From positions 124,001-188,000 of the forward strand of contig CAKUWY010000002.1 in assembly GCA_934699585.1 (NCBI GenBank): DNA of 64,000 nucleotides, written 5' to 3'. The position numbers were made by a program, and so were the translations under genes. Shown one piece after another: positions 51,102 to 57,536 of this stretch; positions within the stretch are counted from its first letter, which is position 1, and each line of letters opens with the position of its first letter. The stretch is from an uncultured Fibrobacter sp. (GTDB lineage Bacteria; Fibrobacterota; Fibrobacteria; Fibrobacterales; Fibrobacteraceae). Under the pieces are notes generated by a model. That model did no database searches. It worked only from the letters and a program-made list of their open reading frames with translations, and was not told the origin of the DNA.

Positions 51102-52997
51102 CTAGACGGATTTTTTCTGCATGACCTTGACTTCTTGGATAAAGGAGAGAAGCAAGGGATGGTTTTCTTCGCTGCCCACTTCTTGAATTTCGGCGTTGAA
51201 GGGCGCCTTGGACAGGTGCAGGGAATGCACGTAGAAGGTGATTTCCTTCATCTTGTCGCTGCGCTTGCCGGGGTCTTTCACCTGGGCGCCCAGCAGGGTT
51301 CCCGTCACCTTCGCATAGCGAAGCACCTTCACCAGGTCAAAGGTATCCAGCTTGCGGTAGAGGCTCCCGTACTTGGTGGCGTCCAGCGAAGACTGCATAG
51401 ACGATTCGTCCTGACCGCCGCGGAGCTCGTAGTCCGGCGTGCCCGCCTCGTAGCGCGGGATACAGAAATCCTTGCGCCACTCTTCCGTAGGAGCCTTCTC
51501 TGCATTTTCCAGAGCGCGAGAGGCATTGGGGCAAAAACCGTAACTTTCCAGAATGCTGAACACGCCCTCTTCCCGCTCCGGCTTGATCAAGAAGCCGTAT
51601 CCCGGAATAAACTCCTCCACGTTTTCCATGAACTGCGGGAAAGCCGAAAGCTCGTTCAGCGCCTTGGCGTCGTCAATCTTCAGCAGGCGCACCGTGCGGA
51701 CCCGGGCCCCGTAAAAAGAACCGTTCCATTCGTCCAGTGCCGAAGACACGTTGTCGGGAGTCTTGACGCCGTTCCGGAAATGCTCGATTTCCGATTCCGG
51801 AAAACCGCTCCGGAGCCCCGAAAGGTAAGTCTCCTTGTCCAGGCTGAAACAGAGGAAGGTCTCGTCGTTCTTGGAAACCGCGAGGGTCGAAAGCACGAAC
51901 AGGATTCTTGGCGAAGTGCCTACGGAAGCCACAATGTCAAAGTTCGGGAGCACCGAAACGGACGCCTCGGGCATGGGCATCACCGATGTTTCCAGCCATT
52001 CCAGGCCGCTTGCGTTCAGCGCCACCTGCTCCACCTTGTGCACGCCCTTCTGCCCGGAGAGGGTAAAGTCCACAAGGCCCAGGAGCCACGCCTCCCGCAG
52101 GGGGCGGGGCAGGTTTTCCCAGCCCAGGTAACGACTCTTGTCCAGAATGCGGAAGGTGGGGTCCAGCACCCAGAAAATCTGGGCGGCGTCCTGCACAGAG
52201 GTAACCGTGGAGAGGTTCTTGAAAAGGCTCTTGCAGAGCATGCGGTCTTTCTGGAAACGGACGCACAGCCACCAGGAGAGAATGTCCTGGTGCAGGCGGA
52301 AACTGTTCTTCTTCAAAAAGTCCAGGGCCTTTTCCGAGGGGTAAAGGTTCGTGCCCACCAGGGAAAGCCAGCGGTTCTGGGTCAAGAAACTGAAAATCAG
52401 GGTCAGCTCCGATTCGGCAGCGCTAGACCACAGCTTGGAAGCCGACATAAAGGAATCCAGGCAGAGCTGCCGGCTGCGGCGGTGCAGGGTCCCGTTGCCG
52501 TTCACCTTCAGTTCGCCCCGCTGGGCAAGCCCCAGCACCTTGCATACGTGCCAGTCCAAAAGGACGCTGTAACCCACGCACGTTCCCTTGGAAGGGTCCA
52601 CCGGTTCGGGAATGTAACGGATGTTCTCCTCGAAATTCCTGAAGCCGTAATACACGACGGCAGCAGGCGTCGAAGAACGCCACACCAAAAACTGCTGGCA
52701 AAGGGAAATCAAGAACTTCTGGAGCTCGGCGCTCTTGGCCGCAGGCACAGAAAGACGCAGCTCGTTGTAAGAAAGCCCACGACTCCCGCTCAGGTAAATC
52801 AGGTCCAGACAATGCCGTTGCCAGCTCTCCAGTTTTTGACGGATAGACTGCATGCGTTCTTCGCTGGAATAAAAGGACACCACCTCCGACTGAATCAAAG
52901 CGTTGTTCAACAATCCCTTCTTGCCGTATGCCGTAGCGTGGACCTCACGCAGCATGGGCTTGGACATTCCATCGAAAAATACAGACAAATCCATCAT
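51102..52997 (-). CDS. Helicase-associated (XPB/Ssl2-like N-terminal) domain protein
   Basis: A protein of about 631 residues. The central and C-terminal parts (SVSVLPNFDIVAS, then SLDKETYLSGLRSGFPESEIEHF, NVSSALDEWNGSFYGARVRTVRLL) resemble the helicase_C_3 domain that accompanies bacterial XPB helicases. It has no helicase motifs of its own and no XPB gene is next to it. It may bind DNA or regulate a helicase encoded elsewhere. The start at 52997 is chosen because a TAAATTTG box (53022-53029) overlaps any longer frame; the next ATG codon follows at once. Confidence 0.65.
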   Translation of the reverse strand: MMDLSVFFDGMSKPMLREVHATAYGKKGLLNNALIQSEVVSFYSSEERMQSIRQKLESWQRHCLDLIYLSGSRGLSYNELRLSVPAAKSAELQKFLISLCQQFLVWRSSTPAAVVYYGFRNFEENIRYIPEPVDPSKGTCVGYSVLLDWHVCKVLGLAQRGELKVNGNGTLHRRSRQLCLDSFMSASKLWSSAAESELTLIFSFLTQNRWLSLVGTNLYPSEKALDFLKKNSFRLHQDILSWWLCVRFQKDRMLCKSLFKNLSTVTSVQDAAQIFWVLDPTFRILDKSRYLGWENLPRPLREAWLLGLVDFTLSGQKGVHKVEQVALNASGLEWLETSVMPMPEASVSVLPNFDIVASVGTSPRILFVLSTLAVSKNDETFLCFSLDKETYLSGLRSGFPESEIEHFRNGVKTPDNVSSALDEWNGSFYGARVRTVRLLKIDDAKALNELSAFPQFMENVEEFIPGYGFLIKPEREEGVFSILESYGFCPNASRALENAEKAPTEEWRKDFCIPRYEAGTPDYELRGGQDESSMQSSLDATKYGSLYRKLDTFDLVKVLRYAKVTGTLLGAQVKDPGKRSDKMKEITFYVHSLHLSKAPFNAEIQEVGSEENHPLLLSFIQEVKVMQKKSV

Positions 52998-53021
52998 AGC
53001 GCATCCCCTGAAATAGGGACG

Positions 53022-53029
53022 CAAATTTA
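53022..53029 (-). promoter_or_regulatory. -7 box of the helicase-associated protein gene
   Basis: TAAATTTG on the minus strand, exact match, 24 nt before the ATG at 52997; AGGGG lies between. Confidence 0.55.
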
Positions 53030-53077
53030 GCAAAAAAAGTGCCTGCCGTCAAAGGGCGTTCCCCGGCCCCCAACTTG

Positions 53078-53168
53078 TCATCCCCGCAAAGGCAGGAACC
53101 TCGTCATGTTCGCGCAGGCGAACATCCGCTGGAGGAAAACAAGCGGATCCTCGCCTTCGCGAGGATGA
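53078..53168. repeat. Compound ATGAC hairpin repeat
   Basis: GTCATCCCCGC, then GTCAT-GTTCGC-GCAG-GCGAAC-AT, then ATCCTCGC-CTTC-GCGAGGAT-GAC. The loop sequences GCAG and CTTC match those at 49850-49912 while one stem differs. Confidence 0.85.
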
Positions 53169-53295
53169 CGAATGTGCGGCGGGGATCTCCCAGCGTCGAA
53201 GGGGCCGGGGCGGGTGCTGCTCGCCGAGCACGCTCGGCTCATCGAGCCGCTTGCGCGTCTCGCCACAAAGGTGCGACGCCCCCTAACGCAGACGC

Positions 53296-53352
53296 GAGTG
53301 TGTAATGTGTAGTGTGAAGTGTGGGGTGTGGGATGTGGGATGATTGTTTATC
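53296..53352. repeat. Heptamer tract downstream of the FISUMP pair
   Basis: Units GAGTGTG, TAATGTG, TAGTGTG, AAGTGTG, GGGTGTG, GGATGTG, GGATGAT. Confidence 0.85.
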
Positions 53353-53358
53353 GACGGG

Positions 53359-54378
53359 TTAGTCAGAATCCTTGAGACAACGGACGGAGTCCCCGTAGTT
53401 CTTATAGTTGCTGTCGTAAGTCAGGCCCGCACCGTCGTTGCGGTAGTCCAAACCCATGACGTACGCGCAGTCGATGGTTTCCTCAGTAGAACTCCAGAAG
53501 TACGTGCCACGGCCCCAGTAGTTGTAATTCCCAATGCCTAAGTTCCTGTAGCCGGCAGGAAGCGCCGAGAACCCGAAGGCATCCTCGTTGGTGATGCCGC
53601 TGTACGACGACCAGCCATTCGCGGACGCGGACTTGAGCTTGGTACCCGCCGTATTTGAAGACGTATATTCCGTAATGGAACCGTCAACGGCCACAATCAG
53701 GGCTTCCCATTCGCTTTGACTGGGCAAATGCCAGCCCTTGGGGCATGCACCACGAATATCTCCCTCACCAAGGTTGCATGCATGATCAAAACCACACTCG
53801 TCCTCCGCCCTGCCCACTGCAGCAGCCCAGGTGTACAGGCGACCGTACTTGTCGCAGTTGCCTTCCGTAGTTCCGCTTCCGCCGCCGCACCAGCTGTTAT
53901 CCGTCTCGTAGTTCAAGTTCTCGGCCATCCACACCTCGGAATAGCCAGTGCCCGCGGGGGCGATGGTCACCGTCTTGTAAATCTGTCCATCACGTTCATC
54001 GGTAAACTCGCCATAATTAATGTCCGGATTCAAGTAATCCCAGGCGGTTTTGCTAGACCCCTCGACATCGCTCGGGGTGACACTTGAAGAACTAGAGTTG
54101 CTGGACTTGGTCGATGTTCCTGCCGAAGAAGGATTGCCCTTGCTGTCGCTGGAGTCGTCGGTCACTTCGGCGGGTTCGGTGGACTTGCCGCTACTGGAGA
54201 TTGCTTCGTCCTTATCGTTGGAACGAGAATCACTGGATTCTTCGCGGCTATCGCCGCTCAGAATGACGTTATTGTCATCGTCACCCGCCGACGAAGAATT
54301 GTCGCAAGCGGAAAGGGCAAAACCGAGCACCCCCGCAAGGGCGCAGACTATAAACTTTTTCGCGAATGTGTTTTTCAT
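53359..54378 (-). CDS. FISUMP-domain lipoprotein (tandem copy 2)
   Basis: A 339-residue lipoprotein. The signal peptide ends in LSAC (Cys25). A long Ser/Asp-rich linker (about 27-110, with SSAGTSTKSSN) is followed by a FISUMP domain with DGQIYKTVTIAPAGTGYSEVWMAENLNYE, CDKYGRLYTWAAA, CPKGWHLPSQSEWEALI and WSSTEE. It lies 18 nt after its paralogue on the same strand; the shared linker words show recent duplication. It is presumably exposed at the cell surface; function unknown. Confidence 0.9.
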   Translation of the reverse strand: MKNTFAKKFIVCALAGVLGFALSACDNSSSAGDDDNNVILSGDSREESSDSRSNDKDEAISSSGKSTEPAEVTDDSSDSKGNPSSAGTSTKSSNSSSSSVTPSDVEGSSKTAWDYLNPDINYGEFTDERDGQIYKTVTIAPAGTGYSEVWMAENLNYETDNSWCGGGSGTTEGNCDKYGRLYTWAAAVGRAEDECGFDHACNLGEGDIRGACPKGWHLPSQSEWEALIVAVDGSITEYTSSNTAGTKLKSASANGWSSYSGITNEDAFGFSALPAGYRNLGIGNYNYWGRGTYFWSSTEETIDCAYVMGLDYRNDGAGLTYDSNYKNYGDSVRCLKDSD

Positions 54379-54396
54379 AGGGAAACCTTTGGGGAT

Positions 54397-55614
54397 TTAG
54401 TCCGAGTCCTTGATGCAACGGACGCTCACTGCAATGACCTTACTGCGATTAACCATGAGTGCACTCGGACGTCCATAATACATATCCACGCCATATACAT
54501 AATAGCCATCAATTTCGGAAGAACTCCAAAAGTCTGTATAATCGCCAGCATTGACAAAACCATCGGTTGGTCTCGAGCCCACAGGCAACGCCGCAAAACC
54601 GTATGCGTCCGTACCGTTACGATTATTAGTCCATCCCGTCCGAGATTTGAGAGCCTTACCCGCATCATCTGTTCCGCCAACTTCATCAATCAAAACATTC
54701 CATTCGGTTGTATCAGGCAGATGCCACCCCATCGGACATAAACCCTGAACTTTTGAAGATAGAGAGCAGGTCTTTTTTCTGCCACAGTCCACTCCATTAC
54801 CGCTGTCGTAAAGTGCGATTGAGTCAATCGCCGCGGCCCAGGTGTAAAGCCGACCGCCATACGCACATTTTTCTTCATTGTATTCATAGCACCAATTACG
54901 TTCCAACAAACTAGGCGTTTTAATACTGTCGGCATAGTTCAAGTTCTGTGCCATCCATATCTGCTCGCCAATCTGAGCAGTCTTATAAACCTGACCATCG
55001 CGTTCATCGAGAATTTCGCCATACTTACCCGCTTCAAGTAATTCCTGGTTCAGGTATTCTGTCGTAACACACTTATACTTCGTGCAATCGTATGTTCCAG
55101 ACGGCATGACCTTTGCTTCGGCGTAACTTTTCGGAACCTCGCCTTTACTAAACGAAGACTCGACCTTGCTCGCAGAACTGCTGCTTGACTTCGTAGTCGT
55201 TCCAGATGAATTCGAATTGCTGGATTTGGTCGATGTTCCTGCCGAAGAAGGATTGTCCTTGCTATCGCTCGACTTGTCACTCGATGAAGAGAAGTCGCAG
55301 TCCATCTTCTCGATGAGGGTCCCGATGACCCAGCCGTTGTTACCATCGCACACAGCCATGTCATGGTATTCCGTCAGATAGGTGGCGACACACTTCTGAC
55401 TCTTGCCGCAGTCATAGTCCGGCAGTTCCATGAAAGTCTCGACGGTGTCGGGAATTCCACCACGATTGCCGCCGCTACCGCCCTCACCACCCGCCGATGA
55501 CGAATCGTCGCAGGCGGAAAGGGCGAAGAATGCCGCCAACAAGAAGATGGTTAGAGATTGCTTCCCCTGAAACAAGTTCAGGGTCGCAATGACACGCTGG
55601 AAAGACTTCTTCAT
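54397..55614 (-). CDS. FISUMP-domain lipoprotein (tandem copy 1)
   Basis: A 405-residue lipoprotein with lipobox LSAC (Cys34). The part before the hydrophobic core contains IATLNLFQGKQSLT, which is the translation of a hairpin repeat (55565-55592) and lengthens the signal peptide. After a Cys-containing region (about 55-110) and Ser-rich linkers comes the FISUMP domain (DGQVYKTAQIGEQIWMAQNLNYAD, CPMGWHLPDTTEWNVLI, FWSSSEIDG). It is the first gene of the pair with 53359-54378. A TATATTCA box lies 30 nt upstream. Confidence 0.9.
   Translation of the reverse strand: MKKSFQRVIATLNLFQGKQSLTIFLLAAFFALSACDDSSSAGGEGGSGGNRGGIPDTVETFMELPDYDCGKSQKCVATYLTEYHDMAVCDGNNGWVIGTLIEKMDCDFSSSSDKSSDSKDNPSSAGTSTKSSNSNSSGTTTKSSSSSASKVESSFSKGEVPKSYAEAKVMPSGTYDCTKYKCVTTEYLNQELLEAGKYGEILDERDGQVYKTAQIGEQIWMAQNLNYADSIKTPSLLERNWCYEYNEEKCAYGGRLYTWAAAIDSIALYDSGNGVDCGRKKTCSLSSKVQGLCPMGWHLPDTTEWNVLIDEVGGTDDAGKALKSRTGWTNNRNGTDAYGFAALPVGSRPTDGFVNAGDYTDFWSSSEIDGYYVYGVDMYYGRPSALMVNRSKVIAVSVRCIKDSD
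55565..55592 (+). repeat. Hairpin repeat inside a signal-peptide coding region
   Basis: CCCTGAA-ACAAG-TTCAGGG, then TCGCAATGAC. It shares the ATGAC tail of the intergenic hairpins. Confidence 0.65.
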
Positions 55615-55644
55615 AAGAACATCCCCGTCGATAGTTTATCCTAT

Positions 55645-55652
55645 TGAATATA
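55645..55652 (-). promoter_or_regulatory. -7 box of the FISUMP pair
   Basis: TATATTCA on the minus strand, 30 nt before the ATG at 55614. Confidence 0.4.
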
Positions 55653-55710
55653 GGTAATGCCCCTGCCAAAGTCCATACCCCCCCCCCATTGTAAAATTTA
55701 GGTAACAAAG

Positions 55711-55778
55711 TGCCCGACAAGATGATAGCGGATCCTCGCCGGAGCCTGCCCTGAGCCTGTCGAACGGGCGAGGATGAC
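55711..55778 (+). repeat. 68-bp direct repeat, left of the RhuM-like gene
   Basis: Begins TGCCCGACAAGATGATAGC and ends GGGCGAGGATGAC; 66 of 68 positions equal 57250-57317. It contains the widespread GAGCCTGTCGAACGGGC type of hairpin. Confidence 0.95.
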
Positions 55779-55853
55779 AATGAAAGTGCGTCGGGAGAGG
55801 GGGTGATGGCACCAGAAACAGAACTCTCGGCGGAAACGGTTCTTACTTGTAAA

Positions 55854-55880
55854 ACATCGAGGGAGAGATTTGTTTAAAAA
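55854..55880 (+). repeat. Short direct repeat, left of the RhuM-like gene
   Basis: ACATCGAGGGAGAGATTTG plus A/T run; near-copy at 57218-57244. Confidence 0.8.
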
Positions 55881-55905
55881 TTTGCCCTTTCCTGGTTCTG
55901 TTTTG

Positions 55906-55913
55906 TATATTAC
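55906..55913 (+). promoter_or_regulatory. -7 box of the RhuM-like gene
   Basis: TATATTAC followed by CCCGCG, matching the layout before the DUF1016 leader hairpin (1868). Confidence 0.5.
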
Positions 55914-55921
55914 CCCGCGAA

Positions 55922-55986
55922 AGTCGTATTTCCATATCCCATAGCGGCCAAAATAGGCTGCGGGCTATGGAAATACGACTTTTTTT
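55922..55986 (+). promoter_or_regulatory. Terminator-like leader hairpin of the RhuM-like gene
   Basis: A perfect 15-bp stem (55922-55936 with 55966-55980) around a loop with its own small stem, followed by seven T, then the GGAGG of the gene. Predicted transcription starts at or just before the hairpin. Confidence 0.7.
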
Positions 55987-55997
55987 ATGGAGGTAAA

Positions 55998-57005
55998 ATG
56001 AGCAAAAAGGATAAAATTGAGATTCCCGACCAGGTCGGGAACGAAAACAGGGGCGAAATCGTGCTTTACCAGCCGGAAGGCGAAGTCCGGCTGGAAGTGC
56101 GTGTAGAAAACGAGACGGTGTGGCTTACGCAAGCACAGATGGCGGAACTGTTTCATGCGTCAAAGCAAAACGTGAGTCTGCACATCTCAAACATTTTCAA
56201 AGAAGGGGAACTCATGCAAAATCGAACTGTCAAGGAATACTTGACAGTTCAAAAAGAGGGGAAAAGAGAGGTTTCTCGTAAGGTCCTATGGTATAATCTG
56301 GACATTATCATATCCGTCGGATATCGAGTCAAGTCTATTGCGGGAACGCGTTTTCGGCAGTGGGCATTGGGAGTTCTCAAGGAATTCATGCTCAAGGGTT
56401 ACGCCATAAACCAGCGAAAGCTATCGACCGATTTGCAGATTGCGGACCGTCTGCTCAAACAGCGGCAACTAATCGAAGGCCAAGGCACAGAAATTGCGGA
56501 ATTAAAGAATGCTACAGAAAAACGTCTCGGCGAACAGGATTCTCGGCTTTCTGCAGTCGAACAACGTATAGACTTTTTCGTGAATGCGGCACAAACTCCA
56601 ACGGGTGGAATTCTTGCGACTGGAACGCGGTTTGACGGGTTTATACTGATTTCGGATCTTGTGAAAACCGCCAAAAAATCCGTAGTATTCATCGACCCGT
56701 ATGCCACCGTCGAGGTGCTAAAATTCGCGGCCATGCGGGCGAAAGGTGTCTCGGCGACAATCTACTCCCCGAGAATTACACCCGAATTCCAAGCTGCGGC
56801 AGAATTGCACAAAAAGCAGTACCCAAATTTAGAACTGAAGACCATGCGCACGATTCACGACCGTTTTCTTCTGGTCGATGACACTGTATATCATTTTGGC
56901 GCAAGTTTCAAGGACATGGGTAACGAGATGACGGCTTTCAGCGTGCTGGATTTTGTGACACCGGAAGAAGTCATCGAGAAAGTGAGGGAAAGCACGAAAG
57001 GGTGA
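55998..57005 (+). CDS. RhuM-like protein fused to an ORF6N-type PLD-like C-terminus
   Basis: A 335-residue protein. Residues about 18-145 match the RhuM (virulence_RhuM) family, with VRLEVRVENETVWLTQAQMAELF, KREVSRKVLWYNLDIIISVGYRVKS and GTRFRQWALGVLKEF. A coiled coil (about 150-190) leads to a C-terminal domain (about 205-330) with SAKKSVVFIDPYA-like sequence and HDRFLLVDDTVYHFGASFKDMG, as at the end of ORF6N proteins, related to phospholipase D folds. Such proteins are accessory, often phage- or island-borne; activity unproven. GGAGG precedes the ATG. The first codons (KIEIPDQVGNEN) are a translated hairpin repeat, and a perfect palindrome lies at 56224-56250. Confidence 0.8.
   Translation: MSKKDKIEIPDQVGNENRGEIVLYQPEGEVRLEVRVENETVWLTQAQMAELFHASKQNVSLHISNIFKEGELMQNRTVKEYLTVQKEGKREVSRKVLWYNLDIIISVGYRVKSIAGTRFRQWALGVLKEFMLKGYAINQRKLSTDLQIADRLLKQRQLIEGQGTEIAELKNATEKRLGEQDSRLSAVEQRIDFFVNAAQTPTGGILATGTRFDGFILISDLVKTAKKSVVFIDPYATVEVLKFAAMRAKGVSATIYSPRITPEFQAAAELHKKQYPNLELKTMRTIHDRFLLVDDTVYHFGASFKDMGNEMTAFSVLDFVTPEEVIEKVRESTKG
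56023..56041 (+). repeat. Hairpin repeat at the 5' end of the RhuM-like gene
   Basis: TTCCCGAC-CAG-GTCGGGAA within codons 9-15; the following ACG replaces the usual TGAC tail. Confidence 0.6.
56224..56250. repeat. Perfect 11-bp palindrome inside the RhuM-like gene
   Basis: GAACTGTCAAG, 5-nt spacer, CTTGACAGTTC. It encodes TVKEYLTV between the helix-turn-helix-like part and KREVSRK. Confidence 0.95.
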
Positions 57006-57031
57006 AGAAAAAAGCTTAGCGAAAGCCTCTC

Positions 57032-57073
57032 GGAGGAAACTCGCAGGGACTAACAGTCACAAGAGTTTCCTCC
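57032..57073. repeat. Long-stem hairpin downstream of the RhuM-like gene
   Basis: GGAGGAAACTC and GAGTTTCCTCC pair over 11 bp around a 20-nt loop, 27 nt after the stop codon. There is no T run, so it is not a standard terminator. Confidence 0.75.
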
Positions 57074-57217
57074 TGTAGTAATTTACCATGCCAGCTAAAG
57101 TGGATTTCACCTACAAAAAGCATTTATTTTCCGAACCCATCGCTTGTTTTTTGACCGAGATGTGGGCTTCCCGAGCGAACAGTCGAACAAAGTGAATCTG
57201 CGAGCGAGGGAGTGTTC

Positions 57218-57244
57218 ACATCGAGGGAAAGATTTGTTAAAAAA
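57218..57244 (+). repeat. Short direct repeat, right of the RhuM-like gene
   Basis: ACATCGAGGGAAAGATTTG plus A run; near-copy of 55854-55880. Confidence 0.8.
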
Positions 57245-57249
57245 GGAGA

Positions 57250-57317
57250 TGCCCGACAAGAGGATAGGGGATCCTCGCCGGAGCCTGCCCTGAGCCTGTC
57301 GAACGGGCGAGGATGAC
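57250..57317 (+). repeat. 68-bp direct repeat, right of the RhuM-like gene
   Basis: Two mismatches to 55711-55778, same orientation. Confidence 0.95.
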
Positions 57318-57330
57318 GAGAAGGGTTGCG

Positions 57331-57357
57331 GGGTTTTAGGGGCAGAGCCCCTAGGAG
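57331..57357 (+). repeat. GGGTTTTAGGGGC hairpin repeat, second copy
   Basis: Same as 36842-36868 except for two bases in the loop. Confidence 0.75.
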
Positions 57358-57407
57358 AGGGGGTAAGCAAAGACTTGCCCCTGAAAATTGCTGGTATGAA
57401 AAGTATG

Positions 57408-57475
57408 GATCCCGTCGCTGCGCTCCAGGATGACGCTGGTCAAGGTCGGAGGTGCCCGCTCAAGGCGGGCATGAC
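57408..57475 (+). repeat. Two adjacent ATGAC-tailed hairpins
   Basis: GGATCCCGTCGCTGCGCTCC followed by AGGATGACGC, then GCCCGC-TCAAG-GCGGGC-ATGAC (57454-57475). Confidence 0.65.
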
Positions 57476-57536
57476 ATGGTGGGGCAAGGCTTTGCCGAGG
57501 GGGAGGCTTCCCCCGTCAAGGTAAAGAGGGAAAACT

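Larger units (their letters stand above)
52998..53358. other. 361-bp intergenic region filled with repeats
   Basis: It holds the promoter of the gene at 51102, a double ATGAC hairpin (53078-53168) inside a larger inverted CCCCGGCCCC/GGGGCCGGGG pair, a GC-rich stretch, and a heptamer tract (53296-53352). No gene was seen. Confidence 0.7.
55615..55997. other. 383-bp intergenic region before the RhuM-like gene
   Basis: It holds the FISUMP promoter, the left 68-bp direct repeat (55711-55778), a short repeat (55854-55880), and the RhuM promoter and leader hairpin. A run of nine C occurs at 55679-55687. No gene was seen. Confidence 0.7.
57006..57536. other. 531-bp intergenic region after the RhuM-like gene
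   Basis: It holds a long hairpin (57032-57073), the right copies of both direct repeats, a GGGTTTTAGGGGC hairpin and two ATGAC hairpins. A short frame of no recognisable content crosses it; no gene is called. Confidence 0.7.

Noticed and set aside
51087..53030. Long open frame (647 codons) antisense to the helicase-associated protein
   Set aside because: The minus-strand protein has family-like segments and a promoter box; the plus-strand product looks random in composition.
57006..57536. A small gene in the 531-bp gap
   Set aside because: The open frames are short, cross known repeats and show no signal, start site or composition of a gene.
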